A DNA stretch of 43,698 nt from a virus: the IMG/VR virus record IMGVR_UViG_3300037041_000924, positions 1-43,698 of that record; one strand, 5' to 3'. The notes under the pieces are model-generated. The model made no database searches. It was not told the origin of the DNA and saw nothing but the letters and a program-made list of their open reading frames with translations. This document shows positions 14,773-21,511 of this stretch, in pieces. How positions within the stretch are numbered: position 1 is the first letter of the stretch; each line of letters opens with the position of its first letter. The position numbers and the translations under genes are program-made.

Positions 14773-15229
14773 AGCCACCGCGCCCACGTCCTACCCCATC
14801 CGTAGGTTGATGCGCGAACGTGGCGAAGATGTGGCCCGCCTGTGGGTGTGCGCTGTGCTGACCGAGGCGGATATGATGGTAGGCGGGAAGAACGAGCCTG
14901 CTGTGATCGGGATGTGGGCAAGGATGCTGTTGAGCCAATGGGCGCACCGCAGCATGGAGAGCGTGGTAATGGCTATCCGTGACGGCATGACGGCGAAGGT
15001 TTACGGGGCGTTGACGTATCCGCAAATATCCGAATGGATGAACGCGCATGAGGCGGCTATCATCGGCATGAGCGAGAGCGAGGCAGGGCGGCACAGGTTC
15101 ACGGGTGACAATTTAGGAACGACATACTTGGATAGGTTGGAACAGAAAGGTGACGAACGGCTGTACATGAGTTTGGAGATTGACAGATTGCGGCGTAAAC
15201 TTGCTACGAAACAAAACAACGACCAATGA
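14645..15229 (+). CDS. Phage protein of the replication operon, unknown
   Basis: 194 residues, mostly helical, with YPQISEWMNAHEAAIIGMSE in the second half. If it starts at 14645 it overlaps the replisome organiser by 128 bases; the in-frame ATG at 14753 would cut this to 20. Position after the initiator suggests a helicase loader or accessory factor, but there is no Walker motif, so a DnaC-type loader is excluded. Confidence 0.6.
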   Translation: MKNSHDHERREVVKATEASLSPNVLPPPLALRPTVAMGLTLDKATAPTSYPIRRLMRERGEDVARLWVCAVLTEADMMVGGKNEPAVIGMWARMLLSQWAHRSMESVVMAIRDGMTAKVYGALTYPQISEWMNAHEAAIIGMSESEAGRHRFTGDNLGTTYLDRLEQKGDERLYMSLEIDRLRRKLATKQNNDQ

Positions 15230-15411
15230 CAAAGCAGGAACTAATTGAGGCCATGGAGCAAATGTCACAGGCATGTCGAAGCTTCCAATTTGCTTACAGC
15301 CAATACGAAGGCGGCGCGCCTGAGCAAATGGATGAACTTTGGGACTTGTCTGAAAACATTGTCGCCTATTCGGAAGGCGCATGGAGAGAAAAGTTTCTTT
15401 CCAATGACTGA
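15226..15411 (+). CDS. Small acidic protein, unknown
   Basis: 61 residues, acidic and helical. ATGA overlap with the upstream stop and an 8-base overlap with the nuclease gene downstream. No family recognised. Confidence 0.6.
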   Translation: MTKQELIEAMEQMSQACRSFQFAYSQYEGGAPEQMDELWDLSENIVAYSEGAWREKFLSND

Positions 15412-15763
15412 AGCACAACTACAACGAGCCGTTGCCAAGGTGCTGGATGCGTCCGGCCTGCTATGGCAGCACAGCCCCAATGAAGGCAAGCGCAACGCGC
15501 GCACAGGGGCAGCATTGAAGGCAGCAGGCATGAAGGCTGGATGTCCTGACGTGATGGTGTTCAACTCCTTTTGGAGTTCGTCTAAAGTATGGACCAACGG
15601 CCTTGCCATTGAACTGAAGGTTGGAAAGAACAAGCCCACGGCAACGCAGTCTAAATGGCTGTTTGACCTTGAAAGCATTGGGTGGCGCTGTGAAGTGTGC
15701 TATACCTTGGACGCGGTGTTAGACGTGCTGCGAGAGTGTTACCCGCACAAGTTCCCGAAATGA
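15404..15763 (+). CDS. VRR-NUC domain nuclease
   Basis: 119 residues. GCPDVMVF, then LAIELKVGKNKPTATQSKWL is the VRR-NUC core of the PD-(D/E)xK fold: D (in PDV), E and K (in IELKV) and Q (in TQSKW) are the catalytic set. Stand-alone VRR-NUC proteins in phages act as structure-specific or Holliday-junction nucleases during recombination and packaging. Starts inside the end of the previous gene and is coupled by ATGA to the glycan cassette that follows. Confidence 0.85.
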   Translation: MTEAQLQRAVAKVLDASGLLWQHSPNEGKRNARTGAALKAAGMKAGCPDVMVFNSFWSSSKVWTNGLAIELKVGKNKPTATQSKWLFDLESIGWRCEVCYTLDAVLDVLRECYPHKFPK

Positions 15764-16428
15764 GACTACTGATAAAATACCCGACCCGGCAACGGCCTAA
15801 GCAGTTCATCGAAACGCTTGCCGCATACGCCGGACGCCTTGCCAAACCGGAGCAAACGGTTATAATGGTGACGTGTGACAGCGATGACCGCACCATGCAG
15901 CGCCCCGATGTGCTACACGCCGTGCGAACCTGTGGCGTGGAGTGCCATATTATCTACGGGCCGAACAGGTCCAAGATAGAGGCCATCAATTACGGCATGA
16001 ACGCCGTAGACCTGTGGGACATTGTGCTACTGGCATCGGATGACATGATCCCGCAGGTGGATGGATACGATGAGGCTATCCGTATCGCCATGCGCGAAAA
16101 CTACCCGCGTACGGACGGGGCGCTGTGGTGGTGGGATGGTCGTCAAAAATCCATCAATACTATTCAATGCCTTGGGCGTTTGGAATATGAGCGCATGGGT
16201 TACCTTTATCACCCGGACTACCTTTCTTTGTGGTGCGATAACGAAGCCACGGACGTAGGTATAAAGGACGGAAAGCTGCGGTTCATTGACCGCTGCATCA
16301 TTAAGAACGAAAGCCCGGATTGGGGCGGGAACCAGCGAAAGGACGCGCTATACACGCGCAACAACAAGCTCTACCACATTGACCGCAGAACCTACGAACG
16401 CCGCAAGGCATTAGACTTCCCGCGATGA
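15760..16428 (+). CDS. Glycosyltransferase, GT-A fold
   Basis: 222 residues. The opening VIMVTCDSDD, the NRSKIEAINYGM helix and LASDDMIP (SDD at 93-95, the metal/nucleotide-sugar site) follow the GT2-like GT-A pattern. The middle DGALWWWDG and the LSLWCDNEATDVG segment are typical acceptor-side elements. It begins a four-gene run in which every start overlaps the preceding stop by ATGA, so all four are made together. Sugar and acceptor are unknown; virion or cell-surface glycans are both possible. Confidence 0.75.
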   Translation: MRLLIKYPTRQRPKQFIETLAAYAGRLAKPEQTVIMVTCDSDDRTMQRPDVLHAVRTCGVECHIIYGPNRSKIEAINYGMNAVDLWDIVLLASDDMIPQVDGYDEAIRIAMRENYPRTDGALWWWDGRQKSINTIQCLGRLEYERMGYLYHPDYLSLWCDNEATDVGIKDGKLRFIDRCIIKNESPDWGGNQRKDALYTRNNKLYHIDRRTYERRKALDFPR

Positions 16429-17030
16429 ACAGCCAAGGCAACGAAGAGCAGCTTATCCGCCGATACTTCGGCAACCGTAAAGGCACGTTCCTTGACATCG
16501 GGGCAAATGATGGCAAAACGCTGTCCAACGTTTACGCCTGCGCGAAGCGCGGATGGTCGGGGGTATGCGTAGAGCCATCCCCGCAGGCGTTCGTGCGACT
16601 GGAGGTAAATATGTCCATCTTTGGGGACCGTGTGCAATGCCTTAATTATGCCATCGCTGACAAGGCCGGGGCAATGACGCTATACGAAAGCGGGCCGCAC
16701 CTGAGCGGTAATGATGTGGCGTTGCTGTCCAGCTTGGATGAAGCGCAGACGCACAAGTGGAATGAAGACTTTGCGCCGGTTGAAGTGCAGGCCGTTACCT
16801 TTGCCCTCATGCTGAAGATGACGGACGTTCAGCGGTTCAACTTGGTCAGCATTGATGCGGAGGGCGTTGACCTTGACATCTTGCGACAGATGGACCTTGA
16901 CGCCTTGGCCGTGGAAATGGTCATTATAGAGCATGAACACGGCGACGAACAGGCCATGCGCCAATACTGCGAAGCGTTCGGGATGCGGCAATACGGGCGG
17001 AACAGGCAAAATCTGATCATGGTGCGATGA
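16425..17030 (+). CDS. FkbM-family methyltransferase
   Basis: 201 residues. FLDIGANDG (22-30) is the SAM-binding loop, VEPSP (49-53) the acidic end of the second strand, and SIDAEGVDLDIL the later FkbM motif. FkbM enzymes O-methylate sugars or similar small groups, often capping glycans. Its place between two glycosyltransferases supports methylation of a phage-made glycan. Confidence 0.85.
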   Translation: MNSQGNEEQLIRRYFGNRKGTFLDIGANDGKTLSNVYACAKRGWSGVCVEPSPQAFVRLEVNMSIFGDRVQCLNYAIADKAGAMTLYESGPHLSGNDVALLSSLDEAQTHKWNEDFAPVEVQAVTFALMLKMTDVQRFNLVSIDAEGVDLDILRQMDLDALAVEMVIIEHEHGDEQAMRQYCEAFGMRQYGRNRQNLIMVR

Positions 17031-17614
17031 ACCCCGACCTGTCCATACTTGTGGCCACCATACCGGAGCGCAAATCGCAGTTTCGCCGCCTTATGGCCCA
17101 TCTTGAAGCAATGGCCGAAGGTGAGCCGGCAGAGATCCTGTCCGACGATGCGCCAAAGGGTGACATTTCCATCGGGTCTAAGCGTCAACGCCTGTTAGAA
17201 CGTGCAAAAGGTCGTTACGTGGTGTTCATTGACGATGACGATTGGGTGCCGTTGTACTACGTGCCGGAAATACTTGACGCCATCGAAAAAGGCCCGGACT
17301 GCATTGGGTTCCTTATCGAAGTTCATGGCCTGTCGCGCGTGGTGCAACGCGCCGCATCTTCTAACCGATACTACGGATGGGCAAGCAATGCGGACGGGTT
17401 CGATTACGTCCGCACGATATACCACAAAACGCCTGTCAAGCGTGAACACGCACTTGCCATCGGTTACGCCGATATGCGCTTTGCAGAGGACAAGGATTAC
17501 AGCGACCGGCTAAAGGCATCCGGCCTGCTCAAAAAAGAGGTGTTCATCAACCGCACGATGTATATTTACCGATACAGATTTCAGCCCATCAATAGAAAGT
17601 TCGGCATCAAATGA
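17027..17614 (+). CDS. Glycosyltransferase family 2-like
   Basis: 195 residues. SILVATIPER at the N-terminus, GSKRQRLLERAKGRYVVFID and the DDDD acid cluster (69-72) are the nucleotide-sugar and metal-binding elements of GT2 enzymes. The end, YRYRFQPINRKFGIK, is basic. Third gene of the glycan cassette; start and stop overlap its neighbours. Confidence 0.8.
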   Translation: MNPDLSILVATIPERKSQFRRLMAHLEAMAEGEPAEILSDDAPKGDISIGSKRQRLLERAKGRYVVFIDDDDWVPLYYVPEILDAIEKGPDCIGFLIEVHGLSRVVQRAASSNRYYGWASNADGFDYVRTIYHKTPVKREHALAIGYADMRFAEDKDYSDRLKASGLLKKEVFINRTMYIYRYRFQPINRKFGIK

Positions 17615-18363
17615 ATATATTGACCGTATCGCACAACGCCGGGTTGACATCTTGCCTTTCGGTGCGGCTCCATGAGGCTGCGAAGTTTCGCCGTGAACAT
17701 GGCCAATGGCCTGACGCAATAGACAGCATCGGACAATTTGAGGCATACCGTGCGCTACCCGGTGAACGCATTGACCTTTTGCTATTGGGTGATTACGATA
17801 AGCCGGATGGATACACCGAATACGACCACGGTTGGCAGTACGGCTATTACGACGAAATCGGCATACCGCAGCTATCGCGGATAGCCATGCAGGTATGCAG
17901 GCCATCGACCGCCGTCCTTGCCCGTGCTATGCACTTTAGACAGTTGATCGGGGAGCGCACCGCTGTGCTGTACCGTGGCAATGACAAGGCGAAGGAAGTG
18001 CCGCCAACGTCCTATGATGATGTGATATTGGCAGCACAGGAGGCGGGAGGGCCGTACCTGCTGCAAACCGATGAGGACAACTTTTACCAGTACTTCACCG
18101 AACGCTTCCCGGATACCATTGCGCTACCTGGTTTGCCGCGCATCAAACGGGACACAAGCCGCTATGTGATGCCATCGGGTCCGCAGCGCCCGGAGTTTGC
18201 GCTGAACTTTAACGCGGCACTGTATGCCATTGGCCAAGCTAACAAGGTAGTGTGTACAACTGGCAATACGGCTATATGGTCGATGCTATACCGTGGCCAT
18301 GTGCGCAACGTATGGCAGTTGCATGGACATTCCCAAACGTGGCGTAAATTGGCAGCAGAATGA
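17611..18363 (+). CDS. GT23/NodZ-like glycosyltransferase (possible fucosyltransferase)
   Basis: 250 residues. YRGNDKAKEVPPTSYDDVI, then YLLQTDEDNFYQYFTERFP resembles the donor-binding part of alpha-1,6-fucosyltransferases and NodZ, where an R-x-x-DK motif binds GDP-fucose and a TD-rich loop follows. Near the end, TGNTAIWSMLYRGH is a typical acceptor-side helix. Fold assignment is by pattern; the sugar is inferred. Last of the four-gene glycan cassette. Confidence 0.55.
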   Translation: MNILTVSHNAGLTSCLSVRLHEAAKFRREHGQWPDAIDSIGQFEAYRALPGERIDLLLLGDYDKPDGYTEYDHGWQYGYYDEIGIPQLSRIAMQVCRPSTAVLARAMHFRQLIGERTAVLYRGNDKAKEVPPTSYDDVILAAQEAGGPYLLQTDEDNFYQYFTERFPDTIALPGLPRIKRDTSRYVMPSGPQRPEFALNFNAALYAIGQANKVVCTTGNTAIWSMLYRGHVRNVWQLHGHSQTWRKLAAE

Positions 18364-18494
18364 GGAAGATACTTGCACACATCATCGGCCTGCCGATTGC
18401 TGTTTTAGCGTGGCTGTTGGCCATGCTTCCGGCCATGTACGTTATCATCGTTGCCTATATTGCGGGCGTGAAAGGTCATGGGAACAAAGGTTAG
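18360..18494 (+). CDS. 44-residue membrane protein
   Basis: MRKILAHIIGLPIAVLAWLL continuing into a second hydrophobic stretch, then a short basic tail. The ATG overlaps the glycosyltransferase stop and the 3' end overlaps the next gene. Probably one or two membrane helices; function unknown. Confidence 0.5.
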   Translation: MRKILAHIIGLPIAVLAWLLAMLPAMYVIIVAYIAGVKGHGNKG

Positions 18495-18690
18495 CACATC
18501 GCCACGGTTCAGCGATGTATTCGCCAAGGCGGAACAGATTGCTGTGGAGTTTCAGGAATACGAACTTGCCGACTTCATAGCATCTGACGGCCTTAAACGG
18601 GATGCGTTAGCGGCTGTGATGAGTTCGCGCGATGTGCAGCGATACGAGCGTGTGATGGATGCCGCATTTGCCAAGTTGGAAGTGCGATGA
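18478..18690 (+). CDS. Small helical protein, unknown
   Basis: 70 residues, helical (DVFAKAEQIAVEFQEYELAD). Overlaps the upstream gene by 17 bases and the next by ATGA. No family recognised. Confidence 0.6.
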   Translation: MGTKVSTSPRFSDVFAKAEQIAVEFQEYELADFIASDGLKRDALAAVMSSRDVQRYERVMDAAFAKLEVR

Positions 18691-18839
18691 ACATTCAGCC
18701 CGATACTACCAAGGCCAGCGAGGTCACCTATTGCGTGTTGGACTTTGCATTGGGGCCTGTGTGGATGACATTGGAGGTTAGTGGATGGTGGACGGATGAG
18801 GCACGGTGGTCGCAGTTGGTCAATGTGTGCATGAACTGA
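18687..18839 (+). CDS. 50-residue protein, unknown
   Basis: MNIQPDTTKASEVTYCVLDF, then a Trp-rich segment. Coupled to the previous gene by ATGA and followed within 5 bases by a large hairpin, so it is the last gene of the operon. Confidence 0.5.
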   Translation: MNIQPDTTKASEVTYCVLDFALGPVWMTLEVSGWWTDEARWSQLVNVCMN

Positions 18840-18843
18840 CTAA

Positions 18844-18931
18844 GGGGGCGCGGAGAGGCGAACATGGGTATGCCTATCCCTCAGTACCTTCACAGGCACC
18901 GCGCCCCCAACCGTCCGTCACTATTTTTTTG
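18844..18931 (+). terminator. Long hairpin followed by a T-run
   Basis: GGGGGCGCGG (18844-18853) and CCGCGCCCCC (18899-18908) form a perfect ten-pair stem around a 45-base partly folded loop; seven Ts follow at 18924-18930. This probably terminates the operon that carries the glycan cassette. The large loop could also be a small RNA. Confidence 0.5.
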
Positions 18932-18958
18932 AGGTGTCATATTGGGTGTTTACTTTTG
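18928..18958 (+). promoter_or_regulatory. Promoter TTTG-N19-TACTTTTG
   Basis: TTTG at 18928-18931, exactly 19 bases, then TACTTTTG at 18951-18958: a full match to the Bacteroidota consensus. Transcription would start just before the hairpin at 18972-19006. Confidence 0.5.
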
Positions 18959-18959
18959 G

Positions 18960-19016
18960 GCCTAACAATCCGCAGGTTGTGGGTCGTTTTAATGCCCACA
19001 ACCTGCTGTTATGGGC
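18960..19016 (+). repeat. attC-like site A
   Basis: Starts with GCCTAACAAT (R''-like, 18960-18969), continues with a perfect 12-base stem GCAGGTTGTGGG/CCCACAACCTGC (18972-18983, 18995-19006) and ends with GTTATGGGC (R'-like, 19008-19016). TAAC pairs with GTTA, with unequal spacers (5 and 1 bases) between outer and inner stems, as in integron attC sites. It lacks the bulged extrahelical bases I would expect in the inner stem. Confidence 0.45.
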
Positions 19017-19077
19017 TGGCCTACCCCCTTCTAAAACCCTTGGTAAATGCGGGAAAGTGAAAATAGTTGCAGATTTA

Positions 19078-19110
19078 TTTGGTCCGCTCGGAACTATGTA
19101 CATATATTTG
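19078..19110 (+). promoter_or_regulatory. Promoter with shared CCATCAAC leader
   Basis: TTTG (19078-19081), 21-base spacer, TATATTTG (19103-19110), then GGCCATCAACAAACAACGAC to the ATG at 19136. Fourth copy of the leader family, without the TAAC-N6-TCACA box. Confidence 0.65.
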
Positions 19111-19135
19111 GGCCATCAACAAACAACGACACACC

Positions 19136-19342
19136 ATGAACGCCCCTAAGAACATCACCACCGCAAAAGGAACCAAGCTCACACTGGTTGAGCAAATGAC
19201 CGGCATCTCCGACATCGGCTGCACGATGCAAGCCGGGTACGTTGGCGGAAAAGGAGTAGAGTATTTGGTGCAGTTCTTCGGCAGCAAGATCGCCCGCATC
19301 ATCAGCACCGGAAGTGGCAAGGTTGAAACCATAATCCTCTGA
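19136..19342 (+). CDS. Small protein, unknown
   Basis: 68 residues, MNAPKNITTAKGTKLTLVEQ..., Gly-rich with predicted short strands. First gene after a strong promoter with the shared leader. It lies inside the interval bounded by the inverted pair GTTATGGGC (19008) and GCCCATAAC (20295). No family recognised. Confidence 0.65.
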   Translation: MNAPKNITTAKGTKLTLVEQMTGISDIGCTMQAGYVGGKGVEYLVQFFGSKIARIISTGSGKVETIIL

Positions 19343-19345
19343 GCC

Positions 19346-19675
19346 ATGAAAAAGCTGGACTACATAACGCTGTACGGACCGCCAATGCAAGGTGGATACG
19401 ATATCCATGTCGAGCGCAAGATGCACATCTTTGACAGCGAGACAAAGGCGGCAGTGGCCACGATTGAGCACTCTTTGAAAGACCAAGATGCCAAGCAGTA
19501 CGCAAACCTATTCGTCGCTGCACCCATGCTCTTAGAAAGCCTTGAGGACGTGCTTCGCATGTGGAAGAATGAACGCGACCATTACGAGACACATTGCCGC
19601 CCATACGTAGAAGAGGCTGAAAAAGCGATACGTATGGCCAGGGGCATCGAAGACACGTCTAACCTACCCATGTAG
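19346..19675 (+). CDS. Phage protein, unknown
   Basis: 109 residues. The middle KQYANLFVAAPMLLESLEDVL is a motif common in small phage accessory proteins (NLFVAAPMLLExL), of unknown function. Three bases separate it from the previous gene and two from the next. Confidence 0.65.
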   Translation: MKKLDYITLYGPPMQGGYDIHVERKMHIFDSETKAAVATIEHSLKDQDAKQYANLFVAAPMLLESLEDVLRMWKNERDHYETHCRPYVEEAEKAIRMARGIEDTSNLPM

Positions 19676-19677
19676 CC

Positions 19678-20037
19678 ATGAGCATCACACTTGACCAACT
19701 CGACAAAATCGTTCACGCGCTGAACGAAGACATCGGAGGTTCATCCGGTTACATGGCCGGGCTTTACAGCACCGGATACACATACGGAATTTCAATCGGC
19801 GACTTTGCCCTATACGACCCAGACCACCACACTACCGACGATGATAGCGACGAGGCCGAACAGGTAGAAAGGATTTGCAGGGATAGCCTTATCGACTTCT
19901 GTAACTTTTGGGCGGAGTGCCGTGTGCGCATTTACGCCACACGAAAGGATAGACTTCACCCTATGGAAGATGATGATGAGCGGGAGCCTCTTGATCTTTG
20001 GGACATTGGCGATACTCACGATTGCTCAAACGGATAG
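19678..20037 (+). CDS. Acidic protein, unknown
   Basis: 119 residues, very acidic (TTDDDSDEAEQVER, MEDDDEREPLDLWD). Such charge suggests a DNA mimic or interaction protein, but nothing more specific can be said. Followed after four bases by the regulator gene. Confidence 0.65.
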   Translation: MSITLDQLDKIVHALNEDIGGSSGYMAGLYSTGYTYGISIGDFALYDPDHHTTDDDSDEAEQVERICRDSLIDFCNFWAECRVRIYATRKDRLHPMEDDDEREPLDLWDIGDTHDCSNG

Positions 20038-20041
20038 CCGC

Positions 20042-20290
20042 ATGACACCTAAGCAGATCGGCGCAGCGGTGCGCAAGGCAAGAGGCCAGCGGAGCATCCG
20101 GGAAGTATCCGGGGCCGCTGGCCTCCACCGCGATCAGGTGACGGGCATCGAGCAAGCGACGAAGGCTTACACAGTGCTCAGTCTCTTGGCTCTTTGTAAG
20201 GTCGTTGGGCTGCATTTGCATTTACAGGCCAAAGGCTCAGAGGCTGCATTTACCAAGGATGCAACTGACTCAGACGATGTTCGGGGGTAG
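20042..20290 (+). CDS. Helix-turn-helix regulator, Xre/Cro type
   Basis: 82 residues. IGAAVRKARGQRSIREVSGA with AGLHRDQVTGIEQATKAYTV has the five-helix Xre layout: scaffold helix, turn (GAAG), recognition helix and the IEQ helix. The ATG at 20042 was chosen because the longer frame would run inside the previous gene. It is the only full repressor-like protein seen. The stop is followed after four bases by GCCCATAAC, the start of attC-like site B, which is the usual spacing of a cassette gene and its attC. Confidence 0.75.
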   Translation: MTPKQIGAAVRKARGQRSIREVSGAAGLHRDQVTGIEQATKAYTVLSLLALCKVVGLHLHLQAKGSEAAFTKDATDSDDVRG

Positions 20291-20294
20291 GCTT

Positions 20295-20353
20295 GCCCAT
20301 AACGGACAGGCATTGACGCCGCGCTCTGGTGGCGACAATGCGGTGTTAGGCCA
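20295..20353 (+). repeat. attC-like site B
   Basis: CATAAC (20298-20303) faces GTTAGG (20345-20350) with TAAC/GTTA paired. Inside lies GCATTG-A-CGCC (20310-20320) paired with GGCG-A-CAATGC (20331-20341), with a single A-A mismatch. Spacers between outer and inner stems are unequal (6 and 3 bases). GCCCATAAC is the exact reverse complement of GTTATGGGC at the end of site A. Confidence 0.5.
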
Positions 20354-20393
20354 CGTTCTTTCTCTCATCAGGTGACAGGTAAAAAGCAACAAC

Positions 20394-20630
20394 ATGGAAA
20401 CGGGTAAGTGGATTGACATCAACGAAAAGCTGCCAGACCCACATCAGTCGGTATTGCTCAGGATGAGGCACGGAGGCGAAACGGTTGTAGGCTTTCTACA
20501 CATGGGAGAAACGCTGAGGTGGACGGCACCAAAGCCGTATCCTGCAAGGATTGGCGGAGCGGATGGCTGCTATGAAGGCGGGTTCGAGTTCTCCAGAGTT
20601 TCTCACTGGTGTCCTTGTCCCTCTTTTTGA
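20394..20630 (+). CDS. DUF551 family protein
   Basis: 78 residues. GKWIDINEKLPDPHQSVLLR, then a W-x-P stretch and the closing VSHWCPCPSF match the DUF551 pattern (W-I/V-x-V-x-E-x-LP ... V-x-HW-x-P-L/C-P), a small domain widespread in phages and of unknown function. The gene sits exactly between GTTAGGCCAC (20345-20354) and GTGGCCTAAC (20633-20642), which are perfect reverse complements, as 5' boundary and R'' box of an integron cassette would be. Confidence 0.8.
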   Translation: METGKWIDINEKLPDPHQSVLLRMRHGGETVVGFLHMGETLRWTAPKPYPARIGGADGCYEGGFEFSRVSHWCPCPSF

Positions 20631-20632
20631 AT

Positions 20633-20725
20633 GTGGCCTAACGTGCAGCTATGCGGCGCGTGTTGGGATCGTGCGGTGGAAAAGTGCCGTATAGCGTGTG
20701 TTCTGCGCCGTGCTTTCTTAGGGTA
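20633..20725 (+). repeat. attC-like site C
   Basis: Begins two bases after the DUF551 stop. CCTAA (20637-20641) pairs with TTAGG (20718-20722); inside, CGGCGC (20654-20659) pairs with GCGCCG (20705-20710), extended by two wobbles, around a variable region of about 45 bases. The R'-like end is CTTAGGG instead of GTTRRRY, so this end looks decayed. Confidence 0.4.
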
Positions 20726-20768
20726 TTGAGGCCATTGGGCCAGTGGTGTAACTAAACAATGAACGACG

Positions 20769-20963
20769 ATGGAAGACAAACTCTATGAACGGGCCAAGGC
20801 AGTAATCAAGAAGCACAATATTGCAAGCGCCCCGTTCCTGCAACGCAAGCTCTACATCGGGTGGAGGATGGCCTGTTCAATAATTGACAGGCTTGAGGCT
20901 GATGGCATCATTGGTCCGCACAACGGAGCAAGGCTTCGCACCATTGACATGAGCAAGTTGTAA
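20769..20963 (+). CDS. FtsK gamma domain-like winged-helix protein
   Basis: 64 residues, all of it one domain: LYERAKAVIKKHNIASAPFL, then QRKLYIGWRMACSIIDRLEA and DGIIGPHNGARLR. This closely follows the gamma domain of FtsK/SpoIIIE (S-x-x-x-LQR-x-x-x-IGYNRA-x-x-I-x-x-LE-x-x-GI-V/I-G), which reads polar sequences on the chromosome and activates XerD at dif. Here it stands alone, without motor. It could occupy host polar sequences, act on Xer recombination, or simply be a transcription factor of that fold. Confidence 0.8.
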   Translation: MEDKLYERAKAVIKKHNIASAPFLQRKLYIGWRMACSIIDRLEADGIIGPHNGARLRTIDMSKL

Positions 20964-21027
20964 TTGCATGGCGCAGAGCATACGATAAACCACAGTCCGT
21001 CCAACAAACGACAGCAAACGGTTACAA

Positions 21028-21195
21028 ATGGCAAAGAAAAAAGACCCATGCCCATACTGCGAAGGCCACGGCCTATGCGCTGGGCTATGGGCCAAGGGAT
21101 ACCGCCGTACCGTACCACGTGGGCCATACGGGGCCATCCACCCAGCATGGAAAACCGCTAAACGTGTGCCATGCGACCGCTGCGGCAAGATGTGA
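21028..21195 (+). CDS. Small zinc-finger protein
   Basis: 55 residues. CPYCEGHG (C8, C11) near the start and CDRCGKM (C49, C52) at the end would bind one zinc, in a DnaJ-like CxxCxGxG style. Preceded by an A/C-rich leader (CCAACAAACGACAGC). Function unknown. Confidence 0.55.
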   Translation: MAKKKDPCPYCEGHGLCAGLWAKGYRRTVPRGPYGAIHPAWKTAKRVPCDRCGKM

Positions 21196-21223
21196 ACATG
21201 TCGGGATCATTGACAGGTTGACC

Positions 21224-21367
21224 ATGAACAGCTACACCATACAGTTCACGGATAGTTCGGGCCTGACGTTCTACGCTACGGTCGTTTGTGCCACTGTGGA
21301 GGAAGCGGTGGCGATAGTCCAGGCCAACTACCCGTGGGGCGTAGATGTGCGCCCTGCGTTGCGTTGA
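21224..21367 (+). CDS. Small protein, unknown
   Basis: 47 residues, MNSYTIQFTDSSGLTFYATV, then a helix (CATVEEAVAIVQANYPWG), a compact beta-beta-alpha arrangement like many small phage proteins. The ATG at 21224 was chosen; the longer frame upstream overlaps the zinc-finger gene. Confidence 0.55.
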   Translation: MNSYTIQFTDSSGLTFYATVVCATVEEAVAIVQANYPWGVDVRPALR

Positions 21368-21368
21368 C

Positions 21369-21376
21369 TATATTTG
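21369..21376 (+). promoter_or_regulatory. TATATTTG -7 box
   Basis: Perfect -7 element immediately after the stop at 21365-21367. The nearest downstream structure is a terminator hairpin only about 40 bases on, so it would make a very short RNA. Confidence 0.4.
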
Positions 21377-21411
21377 CAGCGCGGACGTTTCGCGTATCAT
21401 GTTCCAGCTTC

Positions 21412-21437
21412 AGCGCCTCGGTTAACTCCGGGGCGTT
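21412..21437 (+). terminator. Terminator hairpin
   Basis: CGCCTCGG (21414-21421) and CCGGGGCG (21428-21435) pair with one wobble around TTAACT, followed by TTGTTG. It closes the early region before the late genes. Confidence 0.6.
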
Positions 21438-21511
21438 GTTGCATCCCATCATTTACTTTCCATGGAAAATAATACAGCGGAAAGCATTTTCGAACGTGGT
21501 CGGACTTGTGC

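Noticed and set aside
20042-20290. Repressor implying a temperate phage
   Set aside because: No integrase, excisionase or partition genes are visible; the regulator lies in what looks like an acquired cassette.
19008-20642. The two complementary pairs as ends of insertion sequences
   Set aside because: No transposase is inside either interval, no target duplications flank them, and the TTA/TAAC cores with inner stems fit cassette sites better.
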